64,000 nt of DNA. Source: Rahnella victoriana. GTDB taxonomy: Bacteria > Pseudomonadota > Gammaproteobacteria > Enterobacterales > Enterobacteriaceae. The translations under genes and the position numbers were made by a program. Positions 46,565 through 56,039 of the stretch are shown here, one piece after another (within the stretch, counting starts at the first letter, position 1; the number at the start of each line of letters is the position of its first letter). Below the pieces are notes generated by a model. That model was given only the letters and a program-made list of their open reading frames with translations, was not told where the DNA came from and made no database searches. The stretch covers positions 1 to 64,000 of the forward strand of contig NZ_SJOJ01000025.1 of the NCBI RefSeq assembly GCF_004330295.1, written 5' to 3'.

Positions 46565-46784
46565 GGTTTTTCCTTGTCTGTCGCGTCGTGTCGCAGGTGG
46601 TTTTGGTTTGTTGACGCAGAGTAAGACATCAAAGATACCCCTAAAGAAGACACAGGATTGTAGAATCTAAGTCCGCATAGATGCGACCGAAACCCGATTT
46701 ATCATCCGTGTAAAAACAATCATAGTAATTTCCGAAATGATTAATTTACCTCCGGACGACTGTTCCGGCGATGTGGAGATAATG

Positions 46785-47780
46785 ATGAAAGAGAAAACAA
46801 TCCCCCTGTCACTGCTTGACCTGGCACCCATTACCGAAGGCAATACCCTTTCTGACGCCATTACCAACAGCGTGCGGCTGGCGCAGGCGGCCGAAAAAGC
46901 CGGGTATCACCGTTTCTGGATGGCAGAGCATCACAATATGGTCGATATCGCCAGCGCGGCGACGGCGGTGATACTCAGCCATATCGGCGCAAAAACTGAA
47001 AAAATTCGTATTGGCTCGGGTGGCATTATGCTGCCAAACCATGCACCGCTTGTTGTCGCTGAGCAGTTTGGCACGCTTGAGATTATGTATCCGGGCCGCG
47101 TTGATTTAGGACTGGGCCGTGCGCCGGGCACTGACCAGGAAACATTGCAGGCGCTGCGCCGTGAAACCCGCGCCAAGGGACTCGACTTCCCCGACATGCT
47201 GGATGAACTACAGCATTTTCTTGCGCCTGCACAACGCGGACAGCGTATTACGGCCGTGCCAGGTGCGGGACTCGATATTCCGTTGTGGCTGCTGGGTTCG
47301 AGTACCTTCAGTGCACAGCTGGCGGCGCAGAAAGGTTTGCCCCTTGTTTTTGCCTCTCACTTTGCGCCCGATGCCATGCTCGCTGCCATTGATACCTATC
47401 GTTCAGGCTTCCGCCCATCAGAATCGCTTGCCGAACCGTATGTGATGATTTGCGTCAACGTCGTCGCCGCTGAAAACCAGAGCGAAGCAGACTATCTGGC
47501 GACTACCGAACTGCAGAAGTTTGTAAATCTGGGGCGGGGCGTTGAGGTGAAATTACCGAAGCCGGTAGACGATATAAATGCGCTCTGGCATCCGGTAGAG
47601 GCTCAGCGCGTACTGACTCAGCTGCGTGAATCGGTGTGGGGCACAAAAGAGACCGTCCGGACCGGCCTGAATGACCTGGTCCGCCGTACCGGTGCGGATG
47701 AAATTATGGTGAATTCGTGGATACATGATGCCGATGCAAGGATCAGGTCACATCAGCTCATCGCGGAAGCCTGGAACTGA
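46785..47780 (+). CDS. LLM-class flavin-dependent oxidoreductase
   Basis: 331 residues from the ATG at 46785 (GGAG 6 bases upstream); starts at 46737 and 46782 are less well placed. Luciferase-like TIM barrel: [47 protein letters not shown] and [10 protein letters not shown]. Uses FMNH2 and O2 or F420-like chemistry; the MsnO8/YhbW-like group is closest. Its stop overlaps the next start by one base. Confidence 0.92.
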   Translation: MKEKTIPLSLLDLAPITEGNTLSDAITNSVRLAQAAEKAGYHRFWMAEHHNMVDIASAATAVILSHIGAKTEKIRIGSGGIMLPNHAPLVVAEQFGTLEIMYPGRVDLGLGRAPGTDQETLQALRRETRAKGLDFPDMLDELQHFLAPAQRGQRITAVPGAGLDIPLWLLGSSTFSAQLAAQKGLPLVFASHFAPDAMLAAIDTYRSGFRPSESLAEPYVMICVNVVAAENQSEADYLATTELQKFVNLGRGVEVKLPKPVDDINALWHPVEAQRVLTQLRESVWGTKETVRTGLNDLVRRTGADEIMVNSWIHDADARIRSHQLIAEAWN

Positions 47781-48874
47781 TGGCTATGAAAAAGCTATTT
47801 ACCGGCTACAGGCTCGGCGATATCACGCTGAAAAACCGCTTTATCATGGCGCCCATGACGCGCTCCCGCGCACGGGACGAGCATGCTGATGCCTTAACGG
47901 CACTTTATTACGCACAACGTGCCAGCGCCGGATTAATTATTTCTGAAGGTTTACCGGTCTCTCGCGAAGGCACTGGCTATCTCTTTAATCCGGGGATCTA
48001 TCTCGACAGTCATGTTGAAGCCTGGCTGCCCGTCACACAGGCCGTGCATAAGAAAGGAGGAAAAATATTTGCTCAGCTCTGGCATGTTGGACGGGTATCT
48101 CATACCAGCCTCCAGCCTGAGGGGCAGCCCCCTGTCAGCGCCGTCGCCGTTCAGGGTGGCAGCGCCTTTGCCTGGGATGAAAATGGTGAACCTGCAACGG
48201 TTACTGCAAGCCTGCCCCGCGCTCTGCTGACTGAAGAGATTAAGCAGATAGTCGCTGATTTTCGCAAGGCCGCTGCCAACGCCATTTCGGCGGGGTTTGA
48301 TGGCGTGGAGGTGCATGGTGCCAATGGCTATCTCATTGAACAATTCATTAATCCTGTACTGAATACGCGCGATGACGGCTATGGCGGCGGAAGCCTGGCA
48401 AGCCGTACGCGCCTTCTTCTGGAAATTGTTGACGCCATTTCAGATGAAATTGGTACAAGCCGGACGGGCGTGCGCCTTTCCCCCTGTAATCAGCTTCAGG
48501 ACATGGCTCCTTACGCCGATACCTCAGAAACCTATCTTTATATCGGTAAGGAGCTTAGCCGCAGAGGGATAGCTTATGTCCACCTGATGGCCCAGGGGCC
48601 CGTGATGTTTAACGGCCTGTTGCGCGATTTCCGAAAGGTATGGCGTGGCACGCTTATCCTCGCCGGTGGCCTTACTCCCGCTCAGGCCGCGGCACTTATC
48701 GACGATGGGCTGACCGATCTTGCGGCTTTTGGCAGTCCGTTTATCGCCAATCCAGATTTTGTTGAGCGGGTCCGCAAGGGCTGGCCACTGACTATGGCCA
48801 GGCGAAGTTCCTATTACGGCGGGGGGGAAGAAGGCTATACCGACTATCCCTTCCATGGTGAAGACCATAACTGA
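47780..48874 (+). CDS. Old Yellow Enzyme-type alkene reductase, copy 2
   Basis: 364 residues, closely related to the protein at 43778 (shared RFIMAPMTRSRA, GYLFNPGIY, IFAQLWHVGRVSH, EEGYTDYPF end). The catalytic segment reads VEVHGANGYLIEQFINPVLNTRDDGYGG, so the His/Asn pair is kept. The ATG overlaps the luciferase-like stop; a second ATG six bases on is also possible. Co-expression with the monooxygenase suggests paired reduction and oxygenation. Confidence 0.92.
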   Translation: MAMKKLFTGYRLGDITLKNRFIMAPMTRSRARDEHADALTALYYAQRASAGLIISEGLPVSREGTGYLFNPGIYLDSHVEAWLPVTQAVHKKGGKIFAQLWHVGRVSHTSLQPEGQPPVSAVAVQGGSAFAWDENGEPATVTASLPRALLTEEIKQIVADFRKAAANAISAGFDGVEVHGANGYLIEQFINPVLNTRDDGYGGGSLASRTRLLLEIVDAISDEIGTSRTGVRLSPCNQLQDMAPYADTSETYLYIGKELSRRGIAYVHLMAQGPVMFNGLLRDFRKVWRGTLILAGGLTPAQAAALIDDGLTDLAAFGSPFIANPDFVERVRKGWPLTMARRSSYYGGGEEGYTDYPFHGEDHN

Positions 48875-49026
48875 GGCGCAGCCAGTGAAATGTCCAGGCG
48901 CGGGCACATCAGGCAGCACTAACCTGCTGATGGTCATGTAAATGGCATTGAGTCCAGATGCACCAGATTAATCAATAACACCTTTTCAAACAATGAATTG
49001 CAGGACACTGCACACAGGAGAACACG

Positions 49027-49353
49027 ATGACACCTTCAAACGGCTTCAAGCATGTGGGCTTTCTTATTCGTAAAAAAGGACAGAGCTTTGAAGACTTTGT
49101 TAAGCACTGGGATGAAGTACACACGGAAATCGCTCTGCGTTTGCCGGGATTACGGGGCTACGTTTTAAATCCCGTCGATCGGGAAAAATATCCGGATGCA
49201 CCGGTAGATGGGTTTTCTGAATTATGGTTCGACTCCATTGAAGATGCCGTGGCCGCCTTTGACTCGCCAGTTGGTCAGGAAGCCTTCCGGGATGTGCCGA
49301 ACTTTGTCGATAGTGCCGCCATTACCTACATCACCGAAATCAGAAAACGTTAG
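49027..49353 (+). CDS. EthD-domain protein
   Basis: 108 residues of the dimeric alpha-beta barrel superfamily: HVGFLIRKKGQSFEDFVKHWDEVHTEIALRLPGLRGYVLNPV is the EthD signature with the conserved HWxxxH. Members take part in ether, alkane and polyketide metabolism. ACAGGAG precedes the start. Confidence 0.85.
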   Translation: MTPSNGFKHVGFLIRKKGQSFEDFVKHWDEVHTEIALRLPGLRGYVLNPVDREKYPDAPVDGFSELWFDSIEDAVAAFDSPVGQEAFRDVPNFVDSAAITYITEIRKR

Positions 49354-49461
49354 GACTTTACTCTTAGCCAGCGTTCGCGCTGGTTAACACCGGACCGTCA
49401 AAATGCCCACTTCAGACAGTGAAATATCGAAAACAGGCGCTGTACAGACAGGAGATATTCA

Positions 49462-50415
49462 ATGATTACCCCTCTTAGCCGCTCAGATGCACTCAGTTTT
49501 ATGGAAACACTTCGCAAAAGCTGGGAATCCGGCCACTGGGCCGATACGGATTGCTCTGTGGCTGAAACGGTCAAACTCAAAAGCAGCCACAAAGGCATAC
49601 TTCATGGTAAATCAGCATTAATCACAGCGTTACGTGAAGATACATCCTCTGAAAAGCATCTAAATCTGGTGACCTCTAATTTTTACGCGGCTGCGGACGG
49701 AGAAGGGACCGCCATGGTAAGCGCCTATCTGTATGGTGAGGTAGCACCAGGCGCAAAATATAATCCCGTTGCCCTGTTTGGCGCAGTGTTGCGACTGACG
49801 CTGAAAGCAGAGTCTGATGGCTGGAAGCTGACCGAAGTGCTTATAAACATCGGCTGGGCGGAAGGTGATACTGATTATCTGGTTAACTGGCGTCTGCCTC
49901 CTGGGCAACAGGGGTGGCGTCCGGGAGATGCGCCACCTGTTCTGGTCAGTGAGCTGGATTCCCCCTGGCATTGCATTGCGCAGAACCAGATAAAGGCGAC
50001 TGAAGAAGAGCAAATTGAGGAGTCCTATTCACGTTATTCGTGGGGGATCGACCAGAATGATTTTAGCCAGTTCCGGACCTGTTACACCTTAGATGCTTGC
50101 GGACAATTCCCTCCACTGGGACCATTAAAAGGTCTGCACAGTATTGTAGGATCGCTTAAAGAGTTTCGTCGTCACTGGCCCTGGATGCAGCATTATGGTG
50201 TCCCACTAAAAATCACCCTCAGAACAGACGGTACAACAGCTGAAATGTGGACGGGGCGCTTAATACCAGGACAGATAAAAAATAAGAATGGTGAGTGGAT
50301 GTACGGTGCTCATTATCGAATTGAGCTTCGCAAAGAAGAGGGTTTGTGGAAGTTCAGCTGGAGCGAGTACGTTCCCGGCTGGTTCTCTGAAGAGAATCCT
50401 CCTTTTCTGAACTGA
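49462..50415 (+). CDS. Tandem SnoaL/NTF2-like protein
   Basis: 317 residues with two NTF2-like halves: residues 1-150 (LSFMETLRKSWESGHWADTDC, GKSALITALRED) and 165-317 (EEQIEESYSRYSWGIDQNDFSQFRTCYT, GLHSIVGSLKEFR, YGAHYRIELRKEEGLWKFSWSEY). SnoaL-type proteins are cyclases or isomerases/hydratases. Last gene of the redox block, 108 bp after EthD. Confidence 0.78.
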   Translation: MITPLSRSDALSFMETLRKSWESGHWADTDCSVAETVKLKSSHKGILHGKSALITALREDTSSEKHLNLVTSNFYAAADGEGTAMVSAYLYGEVAPGAKYNPVALFGAVLRLTLKAESDGWKLTEVLINIGWAEGDTDYLVNWRLPPGQQGWRPGDAPPVLVSELDSPWHCIAQNQIKATEEEQIEESYSRYSWGIDQNDFSQFRTCYTLDACGQFPPLGPLKGLHSIVGSLKEFRRHWPWMQHYGVPLKITLRTDGTTAEMWTGRLIPGQIKNKNGEWMYGAHYRIELRKEEGLWKFSWSEYVPGWFSEENPPFLN

Positions 50416-50435
50416 AACTCTTCGCGCATTCTCTG

Positions 50436-50470
50436 GCAATTAAGCTTTCTGGTTATGAAGGCTTAATTGC
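50436..50470 (+). terminator. Hairpin after the SnoaL-like gene
   Basis: Ten-base arms GCAATTAAGC / GCTTAATTGC, extended inward by TTTC/GAAG to a 14-bp stem, 20 bp after the stop. The tail is TTGTTTGTTTG-like, so termination is plausible. Confidence 0.6.
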
Positions 50471-50524
50471 TGAGAAGTTGTTTGTTTGAGGTCCCCCCTC
50501 AACACCATACATTCCATAAACAAG

Positions 50525-50550
50525 GTCCGCTTTTCGCTCACAGCTGCCCT
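50525..50550. repeat. Dispersed intergenic repeat, partial copy 3
   Basis: GTCCGCTTTTCGCTCACAGC matches the left half of the repeat family. The right half is missing where the IS3 remnant begins. Confidence 0.6.
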
Positions 50551-50554
50551 TGAT

Positions 50555-50871
50555 CTTTGCATCGGGCTGCTTCGTGAGCATAACGGTAAAGTTGCATTGG
50601 CAGAAAGCGATCTGTGGTTGTGTTCAGATGGCTTCTCGTTCGGCTGTGATGACGACAGAAAAGGTTCGCACTGGACTGCTGCGACAGAGAAGCCATAGGG
50701 TGGGCTGCCAGTACAGGTGGTTACGACATCAGCACGGTACAGGATGTGATATTGGGTGCAATGGAAAAGCTGTTCGGTGATCCGTTACCGGAAAAATCGT
50801 TCGAGTCGCTGACGGACAACGGTTCTGCTTATGTCGTGCATGAAACCAGCAGATGCGCGACGGAATACTGA
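50555..50871 (+). mobile_element. IS3-family (IS2-like) transposase OrfB fragment
   Basis: Two frames together spell part of an IS2-type DDE transposase: HNGKVALAESDLWLCSDGF in one, then after a frameshift near 50660 [20 protein letters not shown], continuing [18 protein letters not shown] and SLTDNGSAY to a stop at 50871. The LTDNGS Asp is the second catalytic residue. The 5' part, the final Glu and both ends are absent, so it is inactive. Confidence 0.85.
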
Positions 50872-51013
50872 GTCCGTTAGATGACAATGACTTACATATA
50901 AAAACAGTCTGGATATAGCGGGTCAAGATCATAGGGGTTTCACCAGAGTAATCATGCCTGTCTGTTTTGGTCACTCTTAGTAATACGAGTCAGTATATTA
51001 TCTCAACTGCAAC

Positions 51014-51054
51014 TGCTTCATTATATGAAGCAAAAAATCATTTCAATTTTGATT
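51014..51054. promoter_or_regulatory. Two palindromes upstream of the sugar-acid operon
   Basis: TGCTTCA-TTATA-TGAAGCA (51014-51032) and AATCA-N9-TGATT (51036-51054) are both perfect inverted repeats with centres 22 bp apart, 116-156 bp before the transporter start. They are candidate sites for the IclR regulator encoded at the other end of the operon. Confidence 0.5.
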
Positions 51055-51169
51055 CATCTCGCTATTCCAACAGTCCATCTCATCTCCCGAGATCTAATCA
51101 ATATACTCGTCCTATACCTACTAAAAAGTCGTACCAAGACTGAGACCCTACCTACCCTCGGGAGTTGAT

Positions 51170-52492
51170 ATGGACAATACAGAGACCCAATACGCCACAG
51201 ACTACAGCGGGGCTAGAGAAAAAGTGCCAGCCCGGCGCACAGCTAAAATCATGCTGTCGGCCGGTATCGGTCATTTTATTGAATGGTTTGATTTTGGACT
51301 TTACGGAACATTAGCCACCATTATTGCGAGCAATTTTTTTGCCAGTAGCGACCCGGCAATTGCACTGCTTAAATCCTTTGCTGTTTTCGGTTCTGGCTTC
51401 TTGATGCGACCGCTTGGCGGGCTGTTCTTTGGCTCGATGGGCGACCGTCTCGGACGGCGTAAAGTGCTGGTCACGGTCATTGTGATCACGTCAATTTCGA
51501 CCTTTATAATGGGGCTTTTACCCACCTGGCACCAGGTAGGCATAATCGCGCCAGTCTTACTGGTATTCACCCGTCTGGTACAAGGGTTTGCCGCCGGTGG
51601 CGAAAGCTCTGGCGTGATTACTTATCTGGCGGAAAGCGCAAAGCCCCACCGCAGAGCCACCTTGACCTGCTGGAGTGAAAACTTCAGTTTTTTGGCCTTT
51701 GTCTGCGGTTCCGGGTTGGTTCTTTTTCTCACCCATACCTTAGGTGAGGAAGTGATGAACGACTGGGGATGGCGCATTCCATTTCTGCTGGCAGCGCCAT
51801 TAGGTCTGGGTGGCCTGTATATGCGCCGTAACATGGAGGACTCCGCTGAGTTTCATAAACTTAAAGCCGCCGGAAAGATTGAAAAATCACCTTTGCGCAC
51901 ATCTCTTTCAACCTCGATGTCTGCCCTTTTGTTCTGCACAGGATTTGTGATTGTTAAAGCGGTAAGTAGCTGGGTTCTGCAATCTTTTATGCCCGGTTAT
52001 CTCTCCACCTATTTGCATTACAGCCGTACCGACTCCTATTTAATTACCACCCTCGGGCTGCTCAGCGTCGCAATTTGTATGCCACTCACCGGCTATCTAT
52101 CTGATCGTTGGGGACGCAGGCCACTGATGCTGATGGGATGTGGCGGATTCATGTTACTGACTTACCCGGCAATGCTGGTGATGAGTCAGGGATCAGTCGG
52201 CTCGTCCATTGCAGCGATGAGCATGCTCGGCGTCTTTGTCGCCATGTTTAATGGGGGCTGCGGCGCAGCTATGGTCGAACTGTTCCCGACCGCAATTCGT
52301 TACGGCAGTATTGCCATCGCCTATAACCTGACTGTCGCTGTCTTTGGCGGTGTAACACCATTGGCTTCAGCAAGCCTTATCACGCTAACCGGTGACCCCT
52401 TATCCCCTGCCTGGTATGTGATGATCACTGCCGCAATCTCGTTTATCGCCGTCTGGTTTGCCAAAGAAACCGCTGGAAAAAATTTGGATTAA
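51170..52492 (+). CDS. MHS-family MFS transporter (sugar acid/dicarboxylate:H+ symporter)
   Basis: 440 residues, 12 helices. GIGHFIEWFDFGLYGTLATIIASNFF, GGLFFGSMGDRLGRRKVLV, VQGFAAGGESSGVITYLAE and SDRWGRRPLML are characteristic of the metabolite:H+ symporters (KgtP, ShiA, ProP). GGGAG precedes the ATG. First gene of the five-gene operon; it likely imports the sugar acid. Confidence 0.9.
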   Translation: MDNTETQYATDYSGAREKVPARRTAKIMLSAGIGHFIEWFDFGLYGTLATIIASNFFASSDPAIALLKSFAVFGSGFLMRPLGGLFFGSMGDRLGRRKVLVTVIVITSISTFIMGLLPTWHQVGIIAPVLLVFTRLVQGFAAGGESSGVITYLAESAKPHRRATLTCWSENFSFLAFVCGSGLVLFLTHTLGEEVMNDWGWRIPFLLAAPLGLGGLYMRRNMEDSAEFHKLKAAGKIEKSPLRTSLSTSMSALLFCTGFVIVKAVSSWVLQSFMPGYLSTYLHYSRTDSYLITTLGLLSVAICMPLTGYLSDRWGRRPLMLMGCGGFMLLTYPAMLVMSQGSVGSSIAAMSMLGVFVAMFNGGCGAAMVELFPTAIRYGSIAIAYNLTVAVFGGVTPLASASLITLTGDPLSPAWYVMITAAISFIAVWFAKETAGKNLD

Positions 52493-52509
52493 TGTGCCCA
52501 GGAGTCGCA

Positions 52510-53673
52510 ATGAAGATAAGCCATATTGAATGTTTCCCGCTGAAAATTACGCCACAACAAGCCTATCTTGGAGGGAGTGTTGAAGGTCACAACAGCGATT
52601 ATTACTATCGCCCGGAGTATCGCTGTGTCTATTCGCGAAAAATGGAAACGTGCCTGGTTAAGATCACGACCAATGAAGGGTATGTCGGTTGGGGAGAGGC
52701 GCTGGCACCGGTAGTACCTCAGGTGATCGCCGAATTAATTAACCATCTTTTTGCCCCGTTACTGATTGGCCAGTCGCCGTTCGCCAGTGGGGTACTGAAC
52801 TCTAAAATGTACGATGCCATGCGCGACCGTGGCCATATTACTGGCTATCACATTGATGCTATCGCCGCGGTGGATATTGCCTTGTGGGATCTGAAAGGCA
52901 AGATCCTTCAACTCCCGGTCTATCAGTTACTCGGCGGCGCCTATCGCGAGACAATTCCTTGCTATGTCTCTGGGTTGCCCGAACCTGACCTGCCTACCCG
53001 CTGTCATCTGGCGAAGCAATGGCAAGACAAAGGTTTTAATGCCTTCAAACTGGCGTTGGGCTATGGGGTAAGGGAAGACATCGAAAACGTGAGCGGGATT
53101 CGTGAAACGTTGGGCAACGACGCTGATATTTTTCTCGATGCCCACTGGAATTACAGTGTGGCGCAAGCCGCTGAATTGGCAGCAGCCTTGCATCCATTAG
53201 GAGTCGGTTTCCTTGAAGCCCCGCTCCTGCCTGAAGATATTGCGGGTCACCGTGAATTGCGGGCGAAAAGTCCCGTCGCTATCGCGATCGGGGAAACCGA
53301 GCGCACCCGCTATCAGTTTAAGCCGTTCATCGAGCAACGCGCTGCCGATATTCTGCAACCAGATGTTGGCCGTACCGGCATCAGTGAAATGATGCACATT
53401 GCTTCCATGGCAGAAGCCTGGAATCTACAGGTTGCGCCTCATCTTAGCGTCGGCTTAGGTCCCTGCATTGCCGCTTCAATCCAGGTTGCAGCCGCGATCC
53501 CTAACCTCTTTATGCTGGAGTACCAGCCGCCGGTTTTTGCCATTGCTAATCAGCTACTCAACACACCACTGGTGTGTGAGCAGGGACATTACCAAAGACC
53601 TGAAGGCCACGGTCTGGGTATTGAAATTAATGAAGAACGTGTTCGTGAATATGTCATGGGGGCAACATGTTAA
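52510..53673 (+). CDS. Mandelate racemase/muconate lactonizing enzyme-family dehydratase
   Basis: 387 residues from the ATG at 52510 (AGGAG upstream). Enolase-superfamily enzyme: Mg ligands Asp210, Glu236 and Glu262 (FLDAHWN, LEAPLLPED, IGETERT), Lys180 at the end of barrel strand 2 and His311 in APHLSVG. Following genes process 2-keto-3-deoxy sugar acids, so it should dehydrate a galactonate-like acid, or isomerise an anhydro-sugar acid, to 2-keto-3-deoxygalactonate. Confidence 0.88.
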   Translation: MKISHIECFPLKITPQQAYLGGSVEGHNSDYYYRPEYRCVYSRKMETCLVKITTNEGYVGWGEALAPVVPQVIAELINHLFAPLLIGQSPFASGVLNSKMYDAMRDRGHITGYHIDAIAAVDIALWDLKGKILQLPVYQLLGGAYRETIPCYVSGLPEPDLPTRCHLAKQWQDKGFNAFKLALGYGVREDIENVSGIRETLGNDADIFLDAHWNYSVAQAAELAAALHPLGVGFLEAPLLPEDIAGHRELRAKSPVAIAIGETERTRYQFKPFIEQRAADILQPDVGRTGISEMMHIASMAEAWNLQVAPHLSVGLGPCIAASIQVAAAIPNLFMLEYQPPVFAIANQLLNTPLVCEQGHYQRPEGHGLGIEINEERVREYVMGATC

Positions 53674-54563
53674 AGGGTAATGTGCCAATTCTGGCAACGG
53701 CATTTGATAAGCTAGGTAACGTTGATTTCACTTCAATTGAAAAACTGGTGCGGTTCTTGTTGAGCCAGGGTATTGACGGCCTGGCGCTGTTTGGCAATGC
53801 CTCAGAAGGCTATGCGCTAACCAGTGGAGAGAAAGAAGCGCTATTCCATTGTGTAAAACGACTGACCGGAAACTTGCCACTGGTCGCCGCTGCGGGAGGA
53901 GCCAGCTCAGCCGTTGCCATCGAGGATATTAATCGCGTTAAACAATGGGGCGCTCAGGTGGCGATGGTCAACCCACCCTCAGTGGTTAAACCCGGCCCGG
54001 ATGAGATTTTCCATTTTTATCGCGACATCTGTCATGCCTGCGATATAGAGATAATGATCCAGGATGCGCCGATGATGACCGGGGTGACGATACCGGTCGC
54101 CACGCTGGTCAAACTCTGCCAGGCGTTTGCCGCGATCAAATACATTAAAGTTGAACAACCGCCGACGACTCTCAAAATCACAGCGCTCAAAAATGCCCTC
54201 GGTGATAGCGTCGGCTTGTTTGGTGGGCTGAATGCCGGCTTCTTGTATGAAGAGCTTCGACGCGGCGTGATTGGCACCATGCCTGCCTGCGAGTTCCCCG
54301 ATGTGATCAATGCCATTCTGCGGGCCTTTCCGCGCAGTGAACTGGAAGCACAGGCGCAATTTTATCGCTATCTTCCCTTCCTGCGTTATGGGGTTCAACC
54401 GGGTATTGGCGTAGCCATCCACAAAACCGTTTTGCATAAAGCTGGCATTTTTGCCACGGACTACGTTCGCGAACCGGCAAAACCGATAGATGATATCACA
54501 CGGGATGAACTGCAAAATCTCACTGCTGCATTGCCACTGGCAGTCTTCGGAGCGAGCCAATGA
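53667..54563 (+). CDS. Dihydrodipicolinate synthase-family lyase
   Basis: 298 residues; class I aldolase TIM barrel with Schiff-base Lys161 in YIKVEQPP and the GNASEGYALT loop. The DHDPS-type Tyr in YNxP is replaced by QDAP, as in some keto-sugar-acid lyases, so it is not DapA. It overlaps the dehydratase by 7 bp and the kinase by 4 bp. It could cleave a 2-keto-3-deoxy acid directly, parallel to the kinase/aldolase route. Confidence 0.88.
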   Translation: MLKGNVPILATAFDKLGNVDFTSIEKLVRFLLSQGIDGLALFGNASEGYALTSGEKEALFHCVKRLTGNLPLVAAAGGASSAVAIEDINRVKQWGAQVAMVNPPSVVKPGPDEIFHFYRDICHACDIEIMIQDAPMMTGVTIPVATLVKLCQAFAAIKYIKVEQPPTTLKITALKNALGDSVGLFGGLNAGFLYEELRRGVIGTMPACEFPDVINAILRAFPRSELEAQAQFYRYLPFLRYGVQPGIGVAIHKTVLHKAGIFATDYVREPAKPIDDITRDELQNLTAALPLAVFGASQ

Positions 54564-55453
54564 ACTACATTGCCGTAGATTGGGGTACCAGTAATTTTCG
54601 CGCGCTGAGTGTACGTAATGGCGTCGTCACACGCATGGTTGAAGACACGTGCGGGGTGGGAAAATGCCAGCGCGAGCAGTTGCCTGATATTCTTCGCCAG
54701 CAATTGCTGCGCCTAAAGGATGCCTGGGACGCACAGCTCCCGGTTATTCTGTGTGGCATGATTGGCAGCAATATCGGCATTGCCGATGCCGGATACCTGG
54801 AGTTGCCACTCAGTTTTGCCGCCTTACTTGGCAAAGGTCGCGAGCTCAAGGGGGTACTCTCCAATCCTCTCACTCTGCGCCCGGGTATATGCGACCGCCG
54901 CGTTAATGAAGTGTGCCGGGGTGAGGAGATGCAACTCGCGGGTGCATTAACGTTAACCGATGCCAGCCGCTTCGCTGCGGTGGGGACGCACAGTAAATGG
55001 ATAACCGTTGATCGCTCGAAACAGCAGGTTGAGAGCTTACGCACCCTCATGACCGGTGAACTTTATCATTTCGTTGTTAACCATTCAGTGGTGGGTAAAG
55101 GTCTGCCCGAACAAATAGATTCCACTTCGGCATTTATCGACGGGGTTAACACTGCGCAATCTTTTGATTACCCTGCCAGTGATATTATTACCGAGCTATT
55201 TCGTAGCCGCGGGCGATATATTCTTGGTGCCATAGAGCCACGCCATGCTGCAAGCTACCTTTCAGGTTTACTGATTGGCTACGAAATCCTGACCGGGCAG
55301 AAAGAGGGTGAAAGTATCTGCTTTATCGGCAATCGCACCTTGTTGTCACTGTATCGCCAGGCCAGCGATGTGCTATCTGTCAGTTGCACCACCCTTGAAG
55401 CTGAAACCACAATCATTGCCGGACTGAATGAGGTTTTTCGCGATGATCAATAG
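54560..55453 (+). CDS. dgoK: 2-dehydro-3-deoxygalactonokinase
   Basis: 297 residues of the DgoK family: YIAVDWGTSNFRA at the N-terminus, VILCGMIGSNIG, the GEEMQLAGAL segment and VGTHSKWI. It phosphorylates 2-keto-3-deoxygalactonate at O6. It overlaps the lyase start and the aldolase start, indicating tight co-translation. Confidence 0.92.
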   Translation: MNYIAVDWGTSNFRALSVRNGVVTRMVEDTCGVGKCQREQLPDILRQQLLRLKDAWDAQLPVILCGMIGSNIGIADAGYLELPLSFAALLGKGRELKGVLSNPLTLRPGICDRRVNEVCRGEEMQLAGALTLTDASRFAAVGTHSKWITVDRSKQQVESLRTLMTGELYHFVVNHSVVGKGLPEQIDSTSAFIDGVNTAQSFDYPASDIITELFRSRGRYILGAIEPRHAASYLSGLLIGYEILTGQKEGESICFIGNRTLLSLYRQASDVLSVSCTTLEAETTIIAGLNEVFRDDQ

Positions 55454-56039
55454 TGCAAAAGTCGTCGCCATTCTGCGGGGGATCACCGCAGAGGAGGCGA
55501 TAGAACATGTCGCCTGTCTGCTGGAATATGGCATCAATACGGTGGAGATCACCACCAACTCCCCTGGCTGGGATCAGAGTGTGCAACAGATTAGTCGCCA
55601 GTTTGGCGAACGGGTGCGAGTGGGAGCCGGGACGGTGCTCACGCCTGAGCAGGTGGAAACCAGTGCCTTACGCGGAGCAGGGTTTATTTTAACGCCCAAT
55701 CTTGATTTCCGTGTTGTCACTGCTGCAAAGCGTCATGGTCTGGATGTCTGTGCCGGCGTTTTTACCAGTAGCGAAATTTTCTCGGCCTGTGAGATGGGAG
55801 TGGATGTGCTGAAAATTTTCCCTGCTGCGGCGCTGCCGGTTAACTATCCGCAATTGATCAAGGGCCCGCTATCACAAGCAAGCCACTTCTGCGCAGTGGG
55901 TGGTGTTGATATTGAAAATGCAGCCGATTATTTACAGTATTACGACAGCGTAGGAATCGGTTCTGCACTCTACCGTTGTGGGCAAAGTGTGGTGACTACG
56001 GCTGAACGCTGCCAGCAGTTACTACAGGATGGGAAATGA
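55443..56039 (+). CDS. dgoA: 2-dehydro-3-deoxy-6-phosphogalactonate aldolase
   Basis: 198 residues from the ATG at 55443 (start at 55428 is also possible). KDPG/KDPGal aldolase fold: VVAILRGITAEEAIEHV, VEITTNSPGW with the catalytic Glu, VGAGTVLTPEQV and VDVLKIFPAAAL with the Schiff-base Lys. Splits KDPGal into pyruvate and glyceraldehyde-3-phosphate. Overlaps dgoK by 11 bp; its 3' end overlaps the convergent regulator by 18 bp. Confidence 0.92.
   Translation: MINSAKVVAILRGITAEEAIEHVACLLEYGINTVEITTNSPGWDQSVQQISRQFGERVRVGAGTVLTPEQVETSALRGAGFILTPNLDFRVVTAAKRHGLDVCAGVFTSSEIFSACEMGVDVLKIFPAAALPVNYPQLIKGPLSQASHFCAVGGVDIENAADYLQYYDSVGIGSALYRCGQSVVTTAERCQQLLQDGK

Larger units (their letters stand above)
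50416..51169. other. Gap with repeat, IS3 remnant and MHS promoter region
   Basis: 754 bp: a hairpin at 50436-50470, a partial dispersed repeat at 50525-50550, a broken IS3-family transposase at 50555-50871, then AT-rich DNA with two palindromes before the sugar-acid operon. Confidence 0.7.
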
